Source of the DNA: Amycolatopsis kentuckyensis | GTDB lineage: Bacteria > Actinomycetota > Actinomycetes > Mycobacteriales > Pseudonocardiaceae | Direction: 5' to 3' | DNA: 36,796 nucleotides | NCBI RefSeq assembly: GCF_002155975.1 | Contig: NZ_MUMI01000074.1 | Coordinates: 1-36,796, forward strand | Shown here: positions 19,727 through 28,100 of the stretch, one piece after another | Position numbering within the stretch: the first letter of the stretch is position 1 | Layout of the letters: each line of letters opens with the position of its first letter | Notes under the pieces: generated by a model | What the model saw: the letters and a program-made list of their open reading frames with translations, nothing else | Database searches by the model: none | What the model was told of the DNA's origin: nothing | Made by a program: the position numbers and the translations under genes

Positions 19727-20356
19727 GTGAGCACCTTGCACCCCGCCCCGGAAACCGACGCCGCCAAGCGCGTGCTGCCGCCGAAACCGCTGGCGGCCGC
19801 GATCGTCGCGCTGTCGTTCACCCTGCTCCTGTACCTGGTCGAGCTGGTCGACGTGATCCTCCCCGGCGACCTCGACCAGGGCGGCATCCACGCGCGGTCG
19901 CTGTCCGGGCTGGACGGCGTGCTGTTCGCCCCGGTCCTGCACGCCGGCTGGTCGCACCTGTTCGCGAACACCGTCCCGGTGCTGCTGTTCTCCTTCCTCG
20001 CGATGGCGGCAGGCATCGGCCGGTTCGCGCTGGTCACGGCCATCATCTGGGTGGTTTCCGGGCTCGGCGTGTGGCTGATCGGACCCGCGGACGGCGTCAC
20101 CGTCGGCGCGTCCGGCCTGGCCTTCGGCTGGCTCGCCTACCTGCTGGTCCGCGGGCTGTTCAACCGCGCGGCCGGGCAGATCGTGGTCGCCGTCGTCCTG
20201 CTCGGCGTGTGGAGCGGCATGCTGGCCGGGCTGCTGCCGGGCAACCCCGGCGTCTCCTGGCAGGGCCACCTCTTCGGCGCGCTGGCCGGCGTCCTCGCGG
20301 CCTGGCTGACCACCCGGCGGTCCGGCAAGACGGCCCCGGGTAACCTCGAAGTGTGA
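19727..20356 (+). CDS. rhomboid family intramembrane serine protease
   Basis: 209-aa membrane protein with about six hydrophobic segments, ortholog of the gene placed before murI in mycobacteria (Rv1337). The catalytic dyad is present: Ser129 in VGASGLAFG (GxSG) and His181 in [11 protein letters not shown]; the HLFANT segment (His77, Asn81) is the usual loop-2 motif WSHLFANT. It would cut transmembrane substrates within the membrane; no substrate is known. GTG start at 19727 without a ribosome site but with TAGCCT six bases before. The stop overlaps the murI GTG (GTGA). Confidence 0.9.
   Translation: MSTLHPAPETDAAKRVLPPKPLAAAIVALSFTLLLYLVELVDVILPGDLDQGGIHARSLSGLDGVLFAPVLHAGWSHLFANTVPVLLFSFLAMAAGIGRFALVTAIIWVVSGLGVWLIGPADGVTVGASGLAFGWLAYLLVRGLFNRAAGQIVVAVVLLGVWSGMLAGLLPGNPGVSWQGHLFGALAGVLAAWLTTRRSGKTAPGNLEV
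20341..20346 (+). promoter_or_regulatory. -10 of internal leaderless murI promoter
   Basis: TAACCT, six bases (CGAAGT) before the murI GTG at 20353, lying within the last codons of the rhomboid gene. If used, murI can be expressed without the rhomboid gene. Confidence 0.5.
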
Positions 20357-21159
20357 CGTCTCCGCCCGCTGATGCCCCGATCGGCGTGTTCGATTCCGGC
20401 GTCGGCGGGCTGACGGTCGCGAGGGCGATCCTGGAGCAGCTGCCCGCCGAGCAGCTCCGCTACGTCGGCGACACGGCGCACAACCCGTACGGCCCGCTCC
20501 CGATCGCCACCGCCCGCAGCTACGCCCTCGCGGCGCTCGACGAGCTGGTCGAGAGCGGCGTCAAGGCGCTGGTGATCGCCTGCAACACGGCGTCCGCGGC
20601 CTGCCTGCGCGACGCCCGCGAGCGCTACGACGTCCCGGTGATCGAGGTCGTCCTGCCCGCCGCCCGCCGTGCCGTCGTGGCGACGCACACCGGCCGCGTC
20701 GGCGTGATCGGCACCGAGGGCACCGTGCGGTCGCGGGCCTACGAAGACGCCTTCGCCGCGGCGCCGGACATCACGCTCACCAGCGTCGCCTGCCCGCGGT
20801 TCGTCGACTTCGTCGAGCGCGGCATCACGACCGGGCGCCAGGTGCTCGGGCTGGCCCAGGGCTACCTCCAGCCGCTGCTCGACGCCCAGGTCGACACGCT
20901 CGTGCTCGGCTGCACGCACTACCCGCTGCTGCAGGGCGTGCTGCAGATCGTGATGGGCCAGGAAGTGACGCTGGTTTCGAGCGCCGACGAGACGGCGAAG
21001 GACCTCGTCCGCGTGCTCACCGAGCGGGACCTGCTGACCGCGCGGGAGACCCCGCCGCGGCACGAGTTCGTCGCCACCGGCTCGGCCGAGCCGTTCACCC
21101 GGCTCGCCCAGCGGTTCATGGGGTTCGCCCCGGGTGTCCTGGCTCCCACCACCGCGTGA
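20353..21159 (+). CDS. murI: glutamate racemase
   Basis: Makes D-glutamate for peptidoglycan from L-glutamate, without PLP. 268 aa, normal length. Active-site blocks: [10 protein letters not shown] (Asp14), [10 protein letters not shown] (Cys77), and LGCTHYPLL (Cys187, His189). Its order after the rhomboid gene and before the MBL phosphodiesterase, rph and rdgB is the core actinobacterial arrangement. GTG start overlaps the rhomboid stop; no ribosome site, but a TAACCT hexamer lies six bases upstream, so it may be both coupled and independently transcribed. Confidence 0.96.
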   Translation: MTSPPADAPIGVFDSGVGGLTVARAILEQLPAEQLRYVGDTAHNPYGPLPIATARSYALAALDELVESGVKALVIACNTASAACLRDARERYDVPVIEVVLPAARRAVVATHTGRVGVIGTEGTVRSRAYEDAFAAAPDITLTSVACPRFVDFVERGITTGRQVLGLAQGYLQPLLDAQVDTLVLGCTHYPLLQGVLQIVMGQEVTLVSSADETAKDLVRVLTERDLLTARETPPRHEFVATGSAEPFTRLAQRFMGFAPGVLAPTTA

Positions 21160-21176
21160 TCGCGGCGGTGGACGCT

Positions 21177-21182
21177 TAGGGT
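21177..21182 (+). promoter_or_regulatory. -10 of leaderless MBL phosphodiesterase promoter
   Basis: TAGGGT, six bases (GTCGTC) before the GTG at 21189, in the 29-bp gap after murI. No ribosome site. Confidence 0.5.
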
Positions 21183-21188
21183 GTCGTC

Positions 21189-21956
21189 GTGCGACTGACC
21201 ATCCTCGGGTGCTCCGGCAGCATCCCCGGGCCGAACGCCGCCGCGTCCGGTTACCTGGTCGAGGCGGAGGGTTTCCTGCTCGGCCTCGAACTCGGCAACG
21301 GCACGCTCGCGCAGCTGCAGGCCGTGGCCGACCCGTTCGACCTGGACGCGCTCGTGCTCACGCACCTGCACCCCGACCACTGTGCCGACGTCAGCGCGCT
21401 CACCGTCCTGCGGCGCTACCACCCGGCGCCGCCGTACCCGGCGCGCCCGCGCCTGCTGCCGCTGTACGCCCCGCCGGACGCGCCGGTCCGGCTGGCCAAC
21501 GCGTACGCGCCCAACGAGACCGAGCGGGTCGTCACGGACCTCTCCGACGTCTACGACTTCCGGCCGCTGCGGCCCGAGCCGTTCCGGATCGGGCCGTTCG
21601 AAGTCCTCGCGGTCGAGGTCGACCACCCGACCCCGGCGTACGGCCTGCGGATCTCCTACGGCGGCCGGATCCTGGCGTTCACCGGCGACACCGGCCCGTG
21701 CCGGGCCCTGAACGAGCTCGCCGACGGCGTCGACCTGCTGCTCGCCGAAGCGTCCTGGACGGACTCGTCCGAGCGGCCGGCCGGGGTGCACCTGTCCGGC
21801 AAGCAGGCCGGCGAGCTGGCCCGCGACGCCGGGGTCGGGCGGCTGCTGCTGACGCACATCGCGCCGTGGACCGACGCCGGGGCGGTGCTGGCCGAGGCCT
21901 CGGCCGGGTTTCCCGGTGCGGAGGTCGTCAAGCAGGGTGCCGTCTACGACGTCTGA
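21189..21956 (+). CDS. MBL-fold cyclic-nucleotide phosphodiesterase-like protein (Rv1339 ortholog)
   Basis: 255-aa metallo-beta-lactamase-fold protein in the position of Rv1339, which in M. tuberculosis is described as an atypical class II cAMP phosphodiesterase. Motifs: LTILGCSGSIPGPNAAASGYLV at the N-terminus is the ElaC/class II entry strand; THLHPDHCAD holds the metal ligands; then FTGDTGPC (Asp) and LLLTHIAPW (late His). Function by synteny and family: hydrolysis of cyclic nucleotides or a related phosphodiester. GTG start at 21189 is probably leaderless. Followed by rph with a 24-bp gap. Confidence 0.87.
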   Translation: MRLTILGCSGSIPGPNAAASGYLVEAEGFLLGLELGNGTLAQLQAVADPFDLDALVLTHLHPDHCADVSALTVLRRYHPAPPYPARPRLLPLYAPPDAPVRLANAYAPNETERVVTDLSDVYDFRPLRPEPFRIGPFEVLAVEVDHPTPAYGLRISYGGRILAFTGDTGPCRALNELADGVDLLLAEASWTDSSERPAGVHLSGKQAGELARDAGVGRLLLTHIAPWTDAGAVLAEASAGFPGAEVVKQGAVYDV

Positions 21957-21968
21957 GCGGGCCGGTCA

Positions 21969-21974
21969 TAGAGT
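21969..21974 (+). promoter_or_regulatory. -10 of leaderless rph promoter
   Basis: TAGAGT, six bases (GCACCT) before the rph GTG at 21981; no ribosome site is seen. Confidence 0.55.
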
Positions 21975-21980
21975 GCACCT

Positions 21981-22757
21981 GTGGCTCGTAAAGATGGCAG
22001 GAACGACGACCAGCTCCGTGACATCAGGATCACCCGGGGGTTCCAGCAGTGGCCGGCGGGGTCGGTGCTGATCGAATTCGGCAACACGCGGGTGCTGTGC
22101 GCGGCGAGCGTCACCGAAGGGGTGCCGCGCTGGCGGGCCGGCTCCGGCCTCGGCTGGGTGACGGCGGAGTACGCGATGCTGCCGTCGGCGACCAACACCC
22201 GCGGTGACCGCGAATCGGTGAAGGGCCGGATCGGCGGCCGCACGCACGAGATTTCGCGGCTGATCGGCCGGTCGCTGCGCGCCTGCATCGACCTGGCGGC
22301 CCTGGGCGAGAACACGATCGTCATCGACTGCGACGTCATCCAGGCCGACGGCGGCACCCGCACGGCCGCGGTGACCGGCGGTTACGTGGCCCTGGCGGAC
22401 GCGATCACGTGGCTGGCCGCGGCGAACCGGCTCAACGACCCGCAGCCCCTGTCGTCCTCGGTGGCGGCGGTGAGCGTCGGCGTGGTCGACGGCCGCGTCC
22501 GGCTGGACCTGCCGTACGAAGAGGACTCGCGCGCCGAGGTCGACATGAACGTGGTGGCCACGGACGCGGGCACGTTGATCGAGGTTCAGGGCACCGGCGA
22601 GGGCGCCACCTTCGCCCGGTCCACTTTGGACACGATGCTGGACATGGCGCTGGCCGGGTGCGCGGAACTGACCCGCTTGCAGAACGAGGCCCTGGCGCTG
22701 CCGTACCCGGGCGAGCTGCCGGAGCCGCGTCCGGACAAGAAGAAGGGCTCGAAGTGA
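21981..22757 (+). CDS. rph: ribonuclease PH
   Basis: Phosphate-dependent 3'-5' exoribonuclease that trims tRNA 3' ends. 258 aa, normal length. The fold signatures are all there: [24 protein letters not shown] opening, [15 protein letters not shown] with the conserved Arg cluster, [38 protein letters not shown], and [11 protein letters not shown] with the metal-binding Asp. The C-terminus is a short basic tail KKKGSK. GTG start at 21981, probable leaderless mRNA. The stop overlaps rdgB (GTGA), as in mycobacteria. Confidence 0.96.
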   Translation: MARKDGRNDDQLRDIRITRGFQQWPAGSVLIEFGNTRVLCAASVTEGVPRWRAGSGLGWVTAEYAMLPSATNTRGDRESVKGRIGGRTHEISRLIGRSLRACIDLAALGENTIVIDCDVIQADGGTRTAAVTGGYVALADAITWLAAANRLNDPQPLSSSVAAVSVGVVDGRVRLDLPYEEDSRAEVDMNVVATDAGTLIEVQGTGEGATFARSTLDTMLDMALAGCAELTRLQNEALALPYPGELPEPRPDKKKGSK

Positions 22758-23356
22758 CGAAGCTGCTTCTGGCTACGCGCAACGCGAAGAAGCTCGGCGA
22801 ACTGCGGCGGATCGTTGCCGCGGAAGGCCTTGCGGGCATCGAGGTGATCGGTCTTGCCGACGTGCCTTCGTTCCCGGAGGCGCCCGAGACGGCGCCGGAC
22901 TTCGAGGGCAACGCGGTCGCGAAGGCTCGTGACGCCGTTGCTGCGACGGGGTTGCCTTCCATCGCCGATGACTCGGGTATCGCCGTCGACGCGTTGAACG
23001 GGATGCCGGGAGTGCTGTCGGCGCGGTGGTCCGGGCGGCACGGGGACGACGACGCGAACCTGGATCTGGTGCTGGGACAGCTTTCCGACGTGCCGGACGA
23101 GCGACGCGGGGCACAGTTCGTGTGCGTCGCGGCGCTGGTGTTGCCGTCGGGCGAGGAGACGGTGGTCCGCGGCGAGTGGCGGGGGACGCTCGTGCGCTCG
23201 CGGCGCGGGACGAACGGGTTCGGGTACGACCCGATCTTCCGGCCGGACGGCGAGAACCGGACGTCGGCGGAGATGGAGCCGGCGGAGAAGGACGCGGTTT
23301 CGCACCGGGGGCTGGCTTTGCGGGCGCTGGTGCCGGCGCTGCGGGATCTGGCTTAG
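22754..23356 (+). CDS. rdgB: RdgB/HAM1 non-canonical purine NTP pyrophosphatase
   Basis: Cleans the nucleotide pool by hydrolysing dITP, ITP and XTP to monophosphates. 200 aa. Motifs: [16 protein letters not shown] (triphosphate binding), [28 protein letters not shown] (catalytic Asp), [10 protein letters not shown] (base binding), and [13 protein letters not shown] start overlaps rph. It is the last core gene before the accessory segment: its TAG stop is made by the TTA target duplication plus the first base of the IS remnant. Without the insertion the stop would still be TAG, and would overlap the stop of the convergent low-GC gene. Confidence 0.95.
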   Translation: MTKLLLATRNAKKLGELRRIVAAEGLAGIEVIGLADVPSFPEAPETAPDFEGNAVAKARDAVAATGLPSIADDSGIAVDALNGMPGVLSARWSGRHGDDDANLDLVLGQLSDVPDERRGAQFVCVAALVLPSGEETVVRGEWRGTLVRSRRGTNGFGYDPIFRPDGENRTSAEMEPAEKDAVSHRGLALRALVPALRDLA

Positions 23357-23826
23357 AGGTCAGTTCAGAATGAGTTTGCGGCGGTCGACTGGGCTGGGTC
23401 CGGTGTGGTCCCCCCTTTGAGCGCCCGCAGGTGGGTGGAGTCGACCAACGCGGCGGAGAGGTCCAGCAGCGCGGCGGCACGTAGCTCGGCGAGCAGGCGT
23501 TCGTGCAGTTGCTGCCAGAGGCCGGCTTCGTGCCATTCGGTCAGCCGCCGCCAGCAGGTGGCCCCCGAGGCGCCGAACAGCGCTGTCGGCAGGCGGTTCC
23601 AGCCGATACCGGTGCGGATCACGTACAGGATGTCTTCCAGTGCGGCGCGGTCATCAGCGCGCTTGCGGCCCGGGTAGCGGAACCGCCGCGGGTATACCGG
23701 AAGGAGCGGCTCGAGCCGCCGCTCTCACAACTGGTCGGTCAGAACCTCCTCGCGCATACCACGATGCCGGAAATCCCTGCAGCCCAGCAAAGGCGACACG
23801 CCGACTTATTCTGAACTGACCCCTTA
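23353..23826. mobile_element. decayed IS5-family insertion element (468 bp plus TTA duplication)
   Basis: A non-autonomous IS remnant at 23356-23823. Its ends are 16-bp inverted repeats with one mismatch (left GAGGTCAGTTCAGAAT at 23356-23371; right the complement of GGGGTCAGTTCAGAAT at 23808-23823), flanked on both sides by TTA (23353-23355 and 23824-23826), a 3-bp TNA-type duplication seen in some IS5 subgroups. Inside is only the first part of a transposase on the minus strand, with an early stop and the C-terminal catalytic half missing. It may still be moved in trans by an intact relative. The stretch contains no other gene. Confidence 0.85.
23356..23757 (-). pseudogene. IS5-family transposase fragment
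   Basis: N-terminal transposase part. From ATG 23757 the reading is MREEVLTDQL, then TGA (23727-23725) where relatives have the Trp of QLWERLEPLLP; the frame then continues with PVYPRRFRYPGRK, ADDRAALEDILYVIRTGIGW, FGASGATCWRRLTEWHEAGL, and LDLSAALVDSTHLRALKGG, the first Asp region of the DDE core. At 23418-23410 the minus strand has AAAGGGGGG; reading on in the -1 frame gives DHTGPSPVDRRKL, the normal continuation, so this is either a programmed frameshift site or a lost G. After RRKL the sequence jumps to the inverted repeat, so the remaining catalytic domain is gone. Not functional. Confidence 0.85.
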
Positions 23827-24981
23827 GAGATAGTCTGATTGGCGAGCTTTGGTCAGCATCCACACGTAGTACCATTTGTTGTGACGGAAAGCCCGTTTGT
23901 TGTATTCGGTCGTGGCGTTGATGACGCCCCAAATTCCACCGGAAGCGCCGAGTGTGGCGACTGCGCTGGCAAGCGCGGGGCCGTAGACCGCGATAAGGAC
24001 AGCCCCCACGGTGCCGAGCACCGCGCCGGTGGAGGCGACTGCCCGCTTTCGGCTGGCTTTGCTCAAATCGATTCCGATGGACCGGATCCCGTCGTTGATT
24101 TCCAACCCGATCTTCACGAGGGCGCGCTCGGACTGGATATCGTTGATCGCATCGTCTAGCTCCAGCAAGCGTAGTCGGAGAAAATCACGAAAGGCGGTGT
24201 AGGCATCGAATTCGCCTATGGTGATTTTTCCGAAATCGCTTAGATTGACACCCTCCAGGAATGGTAGTTCAGTGTGTAGAACTGGGCGAACTGTTCGACT
24301 CTTGATCGCTTCGACGCCCGAGCAGTCAACGGCTCGTCCGTTGCGAATCAGGAAGTCATAGGTGCTGAGTTCCCGTCTAATTTCGCTAGCGCGCCCGTAT
24401 CTTTCTCCATAACGCGTGGGATAGGTGGCGTCGCTGTAGCTGGGCAGATACCATGCGAGACCAGACTTGAGGAGCGGTTCGGCGTCGAGGATCCAGCGTC
24501 CAGTGGCGTCGCGATCCGGACAACGGAAACCGCCGACCAACTCCCGACCGTCTCGGTTTTGTCTTATTATAGATCCGGCGAATGCGCCTTCTTTGCCGCC
24601 AGCGGCAAAGTCGACCTCGTCAATTGTGGGGCTCAATGGGTAGAATTTTCCAGCCCAGTCATGCGACAGTAGTAGAGTGTCAGATATCAATACGGCGCGT
24701 TTCGTCAGATCAGCCAAGCCTTTGCTGCTGTTTCCCAGTGCTATTGACACATGAAAACGCGACTTCTTTAGATTTCGCGTTCCTTTGACCCCGCCTTTCC
24801 CGTGCTGATCCCAGAGATGTTCAACGTATCTACTGGTTACGTCGGCTGGGCGCTTTTTGTCATCCGGTGAAAGGGTGTTGAAAAATGACCTCATCCGGCG
24901 AGCTACCGCCTCGTTTTGCACGTTTTGCCTGCGATTGAACACCTGTAGAAGGTAGCAGACTCGGTGTGATCTTGCAGTCAC
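23824..24981 (-). CDS. hypothetical protein with C-terminal hydrophobic hairpin, low GC
   Basis: 385 aa, function not recognised. The N-terminal two thirds are soluble, mixed alpha/beta, with features such as SRFHVSIALGNSSKG, AVLISDTLLLSHDW, GLAWYLPSYSDATYPTRYG and LPFLEGVNLSDFGKI. Residues about 262-312 look like a charged amphipathic helix (FRDFLRLRLLELDDAIND), then about 313-355 is an Ala/Gly-rich hydrophobic stretch able to form two membrane helices (AVLGTVGAVLIAVYGPAL, then ASAVATLGASGGIWGVI), and a short basic/aromatic tail. 60-base samples run about 50-57% GC against about 73% in neighbours, so it was acquired. The start is uncertain: GTG 24981 here, ATG 24894 an alternative. Its TAA stop lies in the TTA duplication next to the IS. 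Convergent to rdgB; same strand as the NACHT gene. A membrane effector of a defence system is one guess. Confidence 0.65.
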   Translation of the reverse strand: MTARSHRVCYLLQVFNRRQNVQNEAVARRMRSFFNTLSPDDKKRPADVTSRYVEHLWDQHGKGGVKGTRNLKKSRFHVSIALGNSSKGLADLTKRAVLISDTLLLSHDWAGKFYPLSPTIDEVDFAAGGKEGAFAGSIIRQNRDGRELVGGFRCPDRDATGRWILDAEPLLKSGLAWYLPSYSDATYPTRYGERYGRASEIRRELSTYDFLIRNGRAVDCSGVEAIKSRTVRPVLHTELPFLEGVNLSDFGKITIGEFDAYTAFRDFLRLRLLELDDAINDIQSERALVKIGLEINDGIRSIGIDLSKASRKRAVASTGAVLGTVGAVLIAVYGPALASAVATLGASGGIWGVINATTEYNKRAFRHNKWYYVWMLTKARQSDYL

Positions 24982-25113
24982 CTGTATCGCCCTGGCCCCC
25001 CAAGTCGCTCGCGCACGACCTTACGGCAACCCCGCATCAATACCGAACGACGAGCCGACGGACCACCAGGCCATACCCGCCTCTGAGCTGCCCGATCATC
25101 TGCATCCGAAAAT
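24982..25113. other. intergenic spacer between accessory genes
   Basis: 132 bp between the start of the low-GC gene and a solo IS end. I see no hairpin, no clear promoter and no coding frame. The sequence upstream of GTG 24981 has only a weak G-rich stretch as a ribosome site. Confidence 0.4.
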
Positions 25114-25135
25114 TTATTCTGAACTGACTTCTTAG
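25114..25135. repeat. solo IS5-type terminal repeat
   Basis: TTATTCTGAACTGACTTCTTAG matches 20 of 22 bases with the right end of the IS remnant (23806-23827), in the same orientation and also followed by TTAG. The sequence inside this end does not match the remnant, so it is either the end of a different related IS or a leftover after deletion. It lies one base before the stop codon region of the NACHT gene. Confidence 0.7.
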
Positions 25136-25136
25136 T

Positions 25137-28100
25137 CTAAACCGAAGTCGCCAGCTGAACGCCGGGTCCGAGTTGCGTCGAATCCGAGCGCTTGACGTTG
25201 TCCAGGACGATGCCTATTTCGAGGCCCGCGAAAGGCGTCAAGTCCACCGGGTCCTCGATGTGGGCCAGGTACAGTCGCCGCAAGCCGGGCAGCAAAGCGA
25301 GCCTGCGGGTGTCAAGATGGTCGAGATCCGTGATCGACAGGTGTGTGACCGGAAGTTCGCTCATCGGGCCCACTTCGTCGAGGACGATGCCGTTGAGTTC
25401 CAGTTCTCGGACATTCGGAAACGTGTTGCAGATCGCTTCCGCTGAAATCGTCCTCTTTTCTTTTTGATACCTGTTCGAGAGCAGGGTGGAAGTGACTGAA
25501 GTCAGGCTCGCGCTGCCACGAAAAGTTCGGTCGGCGCAGTCCCAGAGTCCGACTTTCTTGAGGCGGGCAAGCGGGGCGAGTGCGTCGATTCCGTTGAGGT
25601 GGTGAACCTGGTCGAGGTGTAATTCCTCGATCTGGTGGAGTTTTCCGAGTGATTCTATGCTCTGCCAGGGTGAGTTGCGGAACAGGGTCAGCGACTTCAG
25701 TGAGGAAATCTTTCCCAGTCTGGCTGTGTTCGTGTACCGGTGCGCGAAATACAGGGAGATGTCTTCGATTTCGCGCTGAACGCACAGCGGTGTCACGTCG
25801 ATGACGGCGTCGTCGGGGAGGTGTACGCTGAGGCCTCTCAGGTGCGGAACGTTCTCGAGGAATTCGAAGTTCGCCTGTTCTTCCGAACTGGGAAGTAATG
25901 CGTAGACTTTAGTCAGGTGCTTGAGCTCGCGAGTGTGGGGCAGCATTCGGGTCGCGAAGACCTGCAGTGTTCCGTTGGCGAGGGGCGAGTCGGACAGCAC
26001 CTCCGTGGCGAATCGTTCGGGGTCGAAATACCGCCACGCTCGAGATAGCTGGAACTGGACAACTTGCCTGGAGTCCTGGGCATAACTGCGCAGGAGTTCG
26101 AACGCGTCGTTCCCCGCGGTCAGTGCCGCGGTCCGAACCGAGGCTGCCGCGACCGCGTCCGACAACCCGTCCAAGCTCGGGGGCAAGTACCTCAACACCC
26201 GCCGTCCGATGGTCGCCAACGACTGAGTTTCGCGGATACTTCGTGGCGGTACCAGAGTCTCCTTGATGACATCTTCCACTCGGCTGATGACCGCGGGCTC
26301 GGCATTGCTCACCGTTTCCAGGCAGGCCGCCGCCAGGAGCCGCAGGTGCCGGGCGTACCGAGGGTCCTCGTCGGCGCGGTCCAGAATTCCCCGGAGCAGC
26401 TTCCCCGCCTGATGGTGTTTTGCATGGCCGCAGGCCATCACGATCGTCTCCCACCAGGTATCCAGGTGGGCTCGATCGATCAGCGTCTCCACGTGGTCCT
26501 GCTCGGTCGCCTCGTTCGCCGCCAGGCACTCCTGGAACGTCCGGTGCACGAAGTCCACGCGATCCGGTACCGGTTCGCGCAACACACCGCTTCGTTCGAG
26601 CAAGTGGTTGAGTACCTCGTCCGGCGTGTGGTCGACGTGCGGCAACGATGGCAGCCGCCGGGCGATGTGCTCGCGCGCGCGGTCCTTGGACAACTCCACT
26701 TTCGAAGCCAGGGAAAGGCGCCACGCCAGATCGCCGAGCAGGACCTGCTTTTGCGCCTCGGTGAGGAGCACGCCTATCCGGCGTTCCGCATCGCGCAGGT
26801 GGAGCAGCATCGACAGCGCCTTGCGGTACAGGTCCATCCGGTCACGCGGCAGCTCCGACCGGTGGGCCAGGTTCAGCGCGCACAGCATGGCGCACAGCAA
26901 CGGGCTCGCGGCGAGTGTCCGCAGGTGTGGTCGGCTGTCGAGCTGGTTGAGCAGCCGCCGTTGTACCGCCGAGAGATCGGTGCCGGGCCGGACTGTGCCG
27001 CCGGCTGCTGCGGCCCGGTGCCAGCGGGTCACCAGTGCCTCGATGTCGTCGGCGCTCATCGACTCCAGCAGGACGCAGTCGAAGCCTTCCGCGGCCAACC
27101 AGCGTTGGTCGGCCGCGGCCGACCGGGACGTGACGACGAACAGGGTGTCGGTGAAGGCCAGCGACAGCTTCCGCAACCAGGCCTTGACCTCCCGGCGGTG
27201 GTTGGCCCCGACCTCGTCGACGCCGTCGACCAGCACCATGGCCCGGCCGGCTTCGAGGACCCGCCGAGCCCAGCCTTCCGGCGGTGCCAGCATCGGCGCG
27301 ATGTGCGGGACGAACTCCTCCGGCCGCGGCAGTGGCTCGGCGGCGAAGCTCCGCAGCCGGATGGGGAACGGCACCCGGCCGTTCCAATCGGCGAGTTTCC
27401 CGGTGAACTCGGCGCGCGCCGCGGTCACCGCCAGCCAGTCCAGCAGCGTCGTCTTTCCCGAGCCGGCCTCGCCGCGCACGAGGATTCGGGTCGACTCGCC
27501 GAGCGCGCTCTCGACGCGCATATTGGCGTTACCGTCCCGGTTGTGCCGCTTCTTGAACCACAGCTCGTCCTTTCGGTGGCTCGGTCGTCGCCGCTCGCTT
27601 TCGGTGGAAACACTCAAGCTGAGGTAGGCGACCGTCAACGGCAGCGCGGGCTGGTCGTCCATCGTCAGGCCGAGCAGCTCGAGCCGGTCGAGGTCACGGG
27701 CCAGCAGGTGCAGGTACGCCGCTTCGAACTCGGCGTCGTGGTCGACGCCCTCGATGGCGGCGAGGCTCGTCTTCGGCACCCGGGCCAGCAGCTCTTCCAG
27801 CTGTTCGCTTTGCCGTGCGAGCTGTCCCAGCACCGCGGCGAGTGCCCGGGGCTGGAACGACGGCAGGTGCCGGACCACCTGCACGAGGTGGCGGCACGCC
27901 TGGTCCAGCGCCAGCTCGTACAGTGCGGCCGCCTTCGGGGCGAGGAGTCGTTCGCGCGAGAGGTCGCCGCGGATCTTCCGGGCCAGCTGCTCGGGATCCG
28001 CGTTCGCCGCCAGCAACGCCTCGTCGGACAGGTCCGCCTTCGTCAAGGCGTCTTCCACCGCGAGGAACGCTGCCTCGATCTCGTGCGGCGGCAACGTCGA

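Noticed and set aside
23824-24981. Accessory gene of the IS element
   Set aside because: It lies outside the inverted repeats of the 468-bp remnant, has no transposase or binding-domain features, and its stop predates the insertion.
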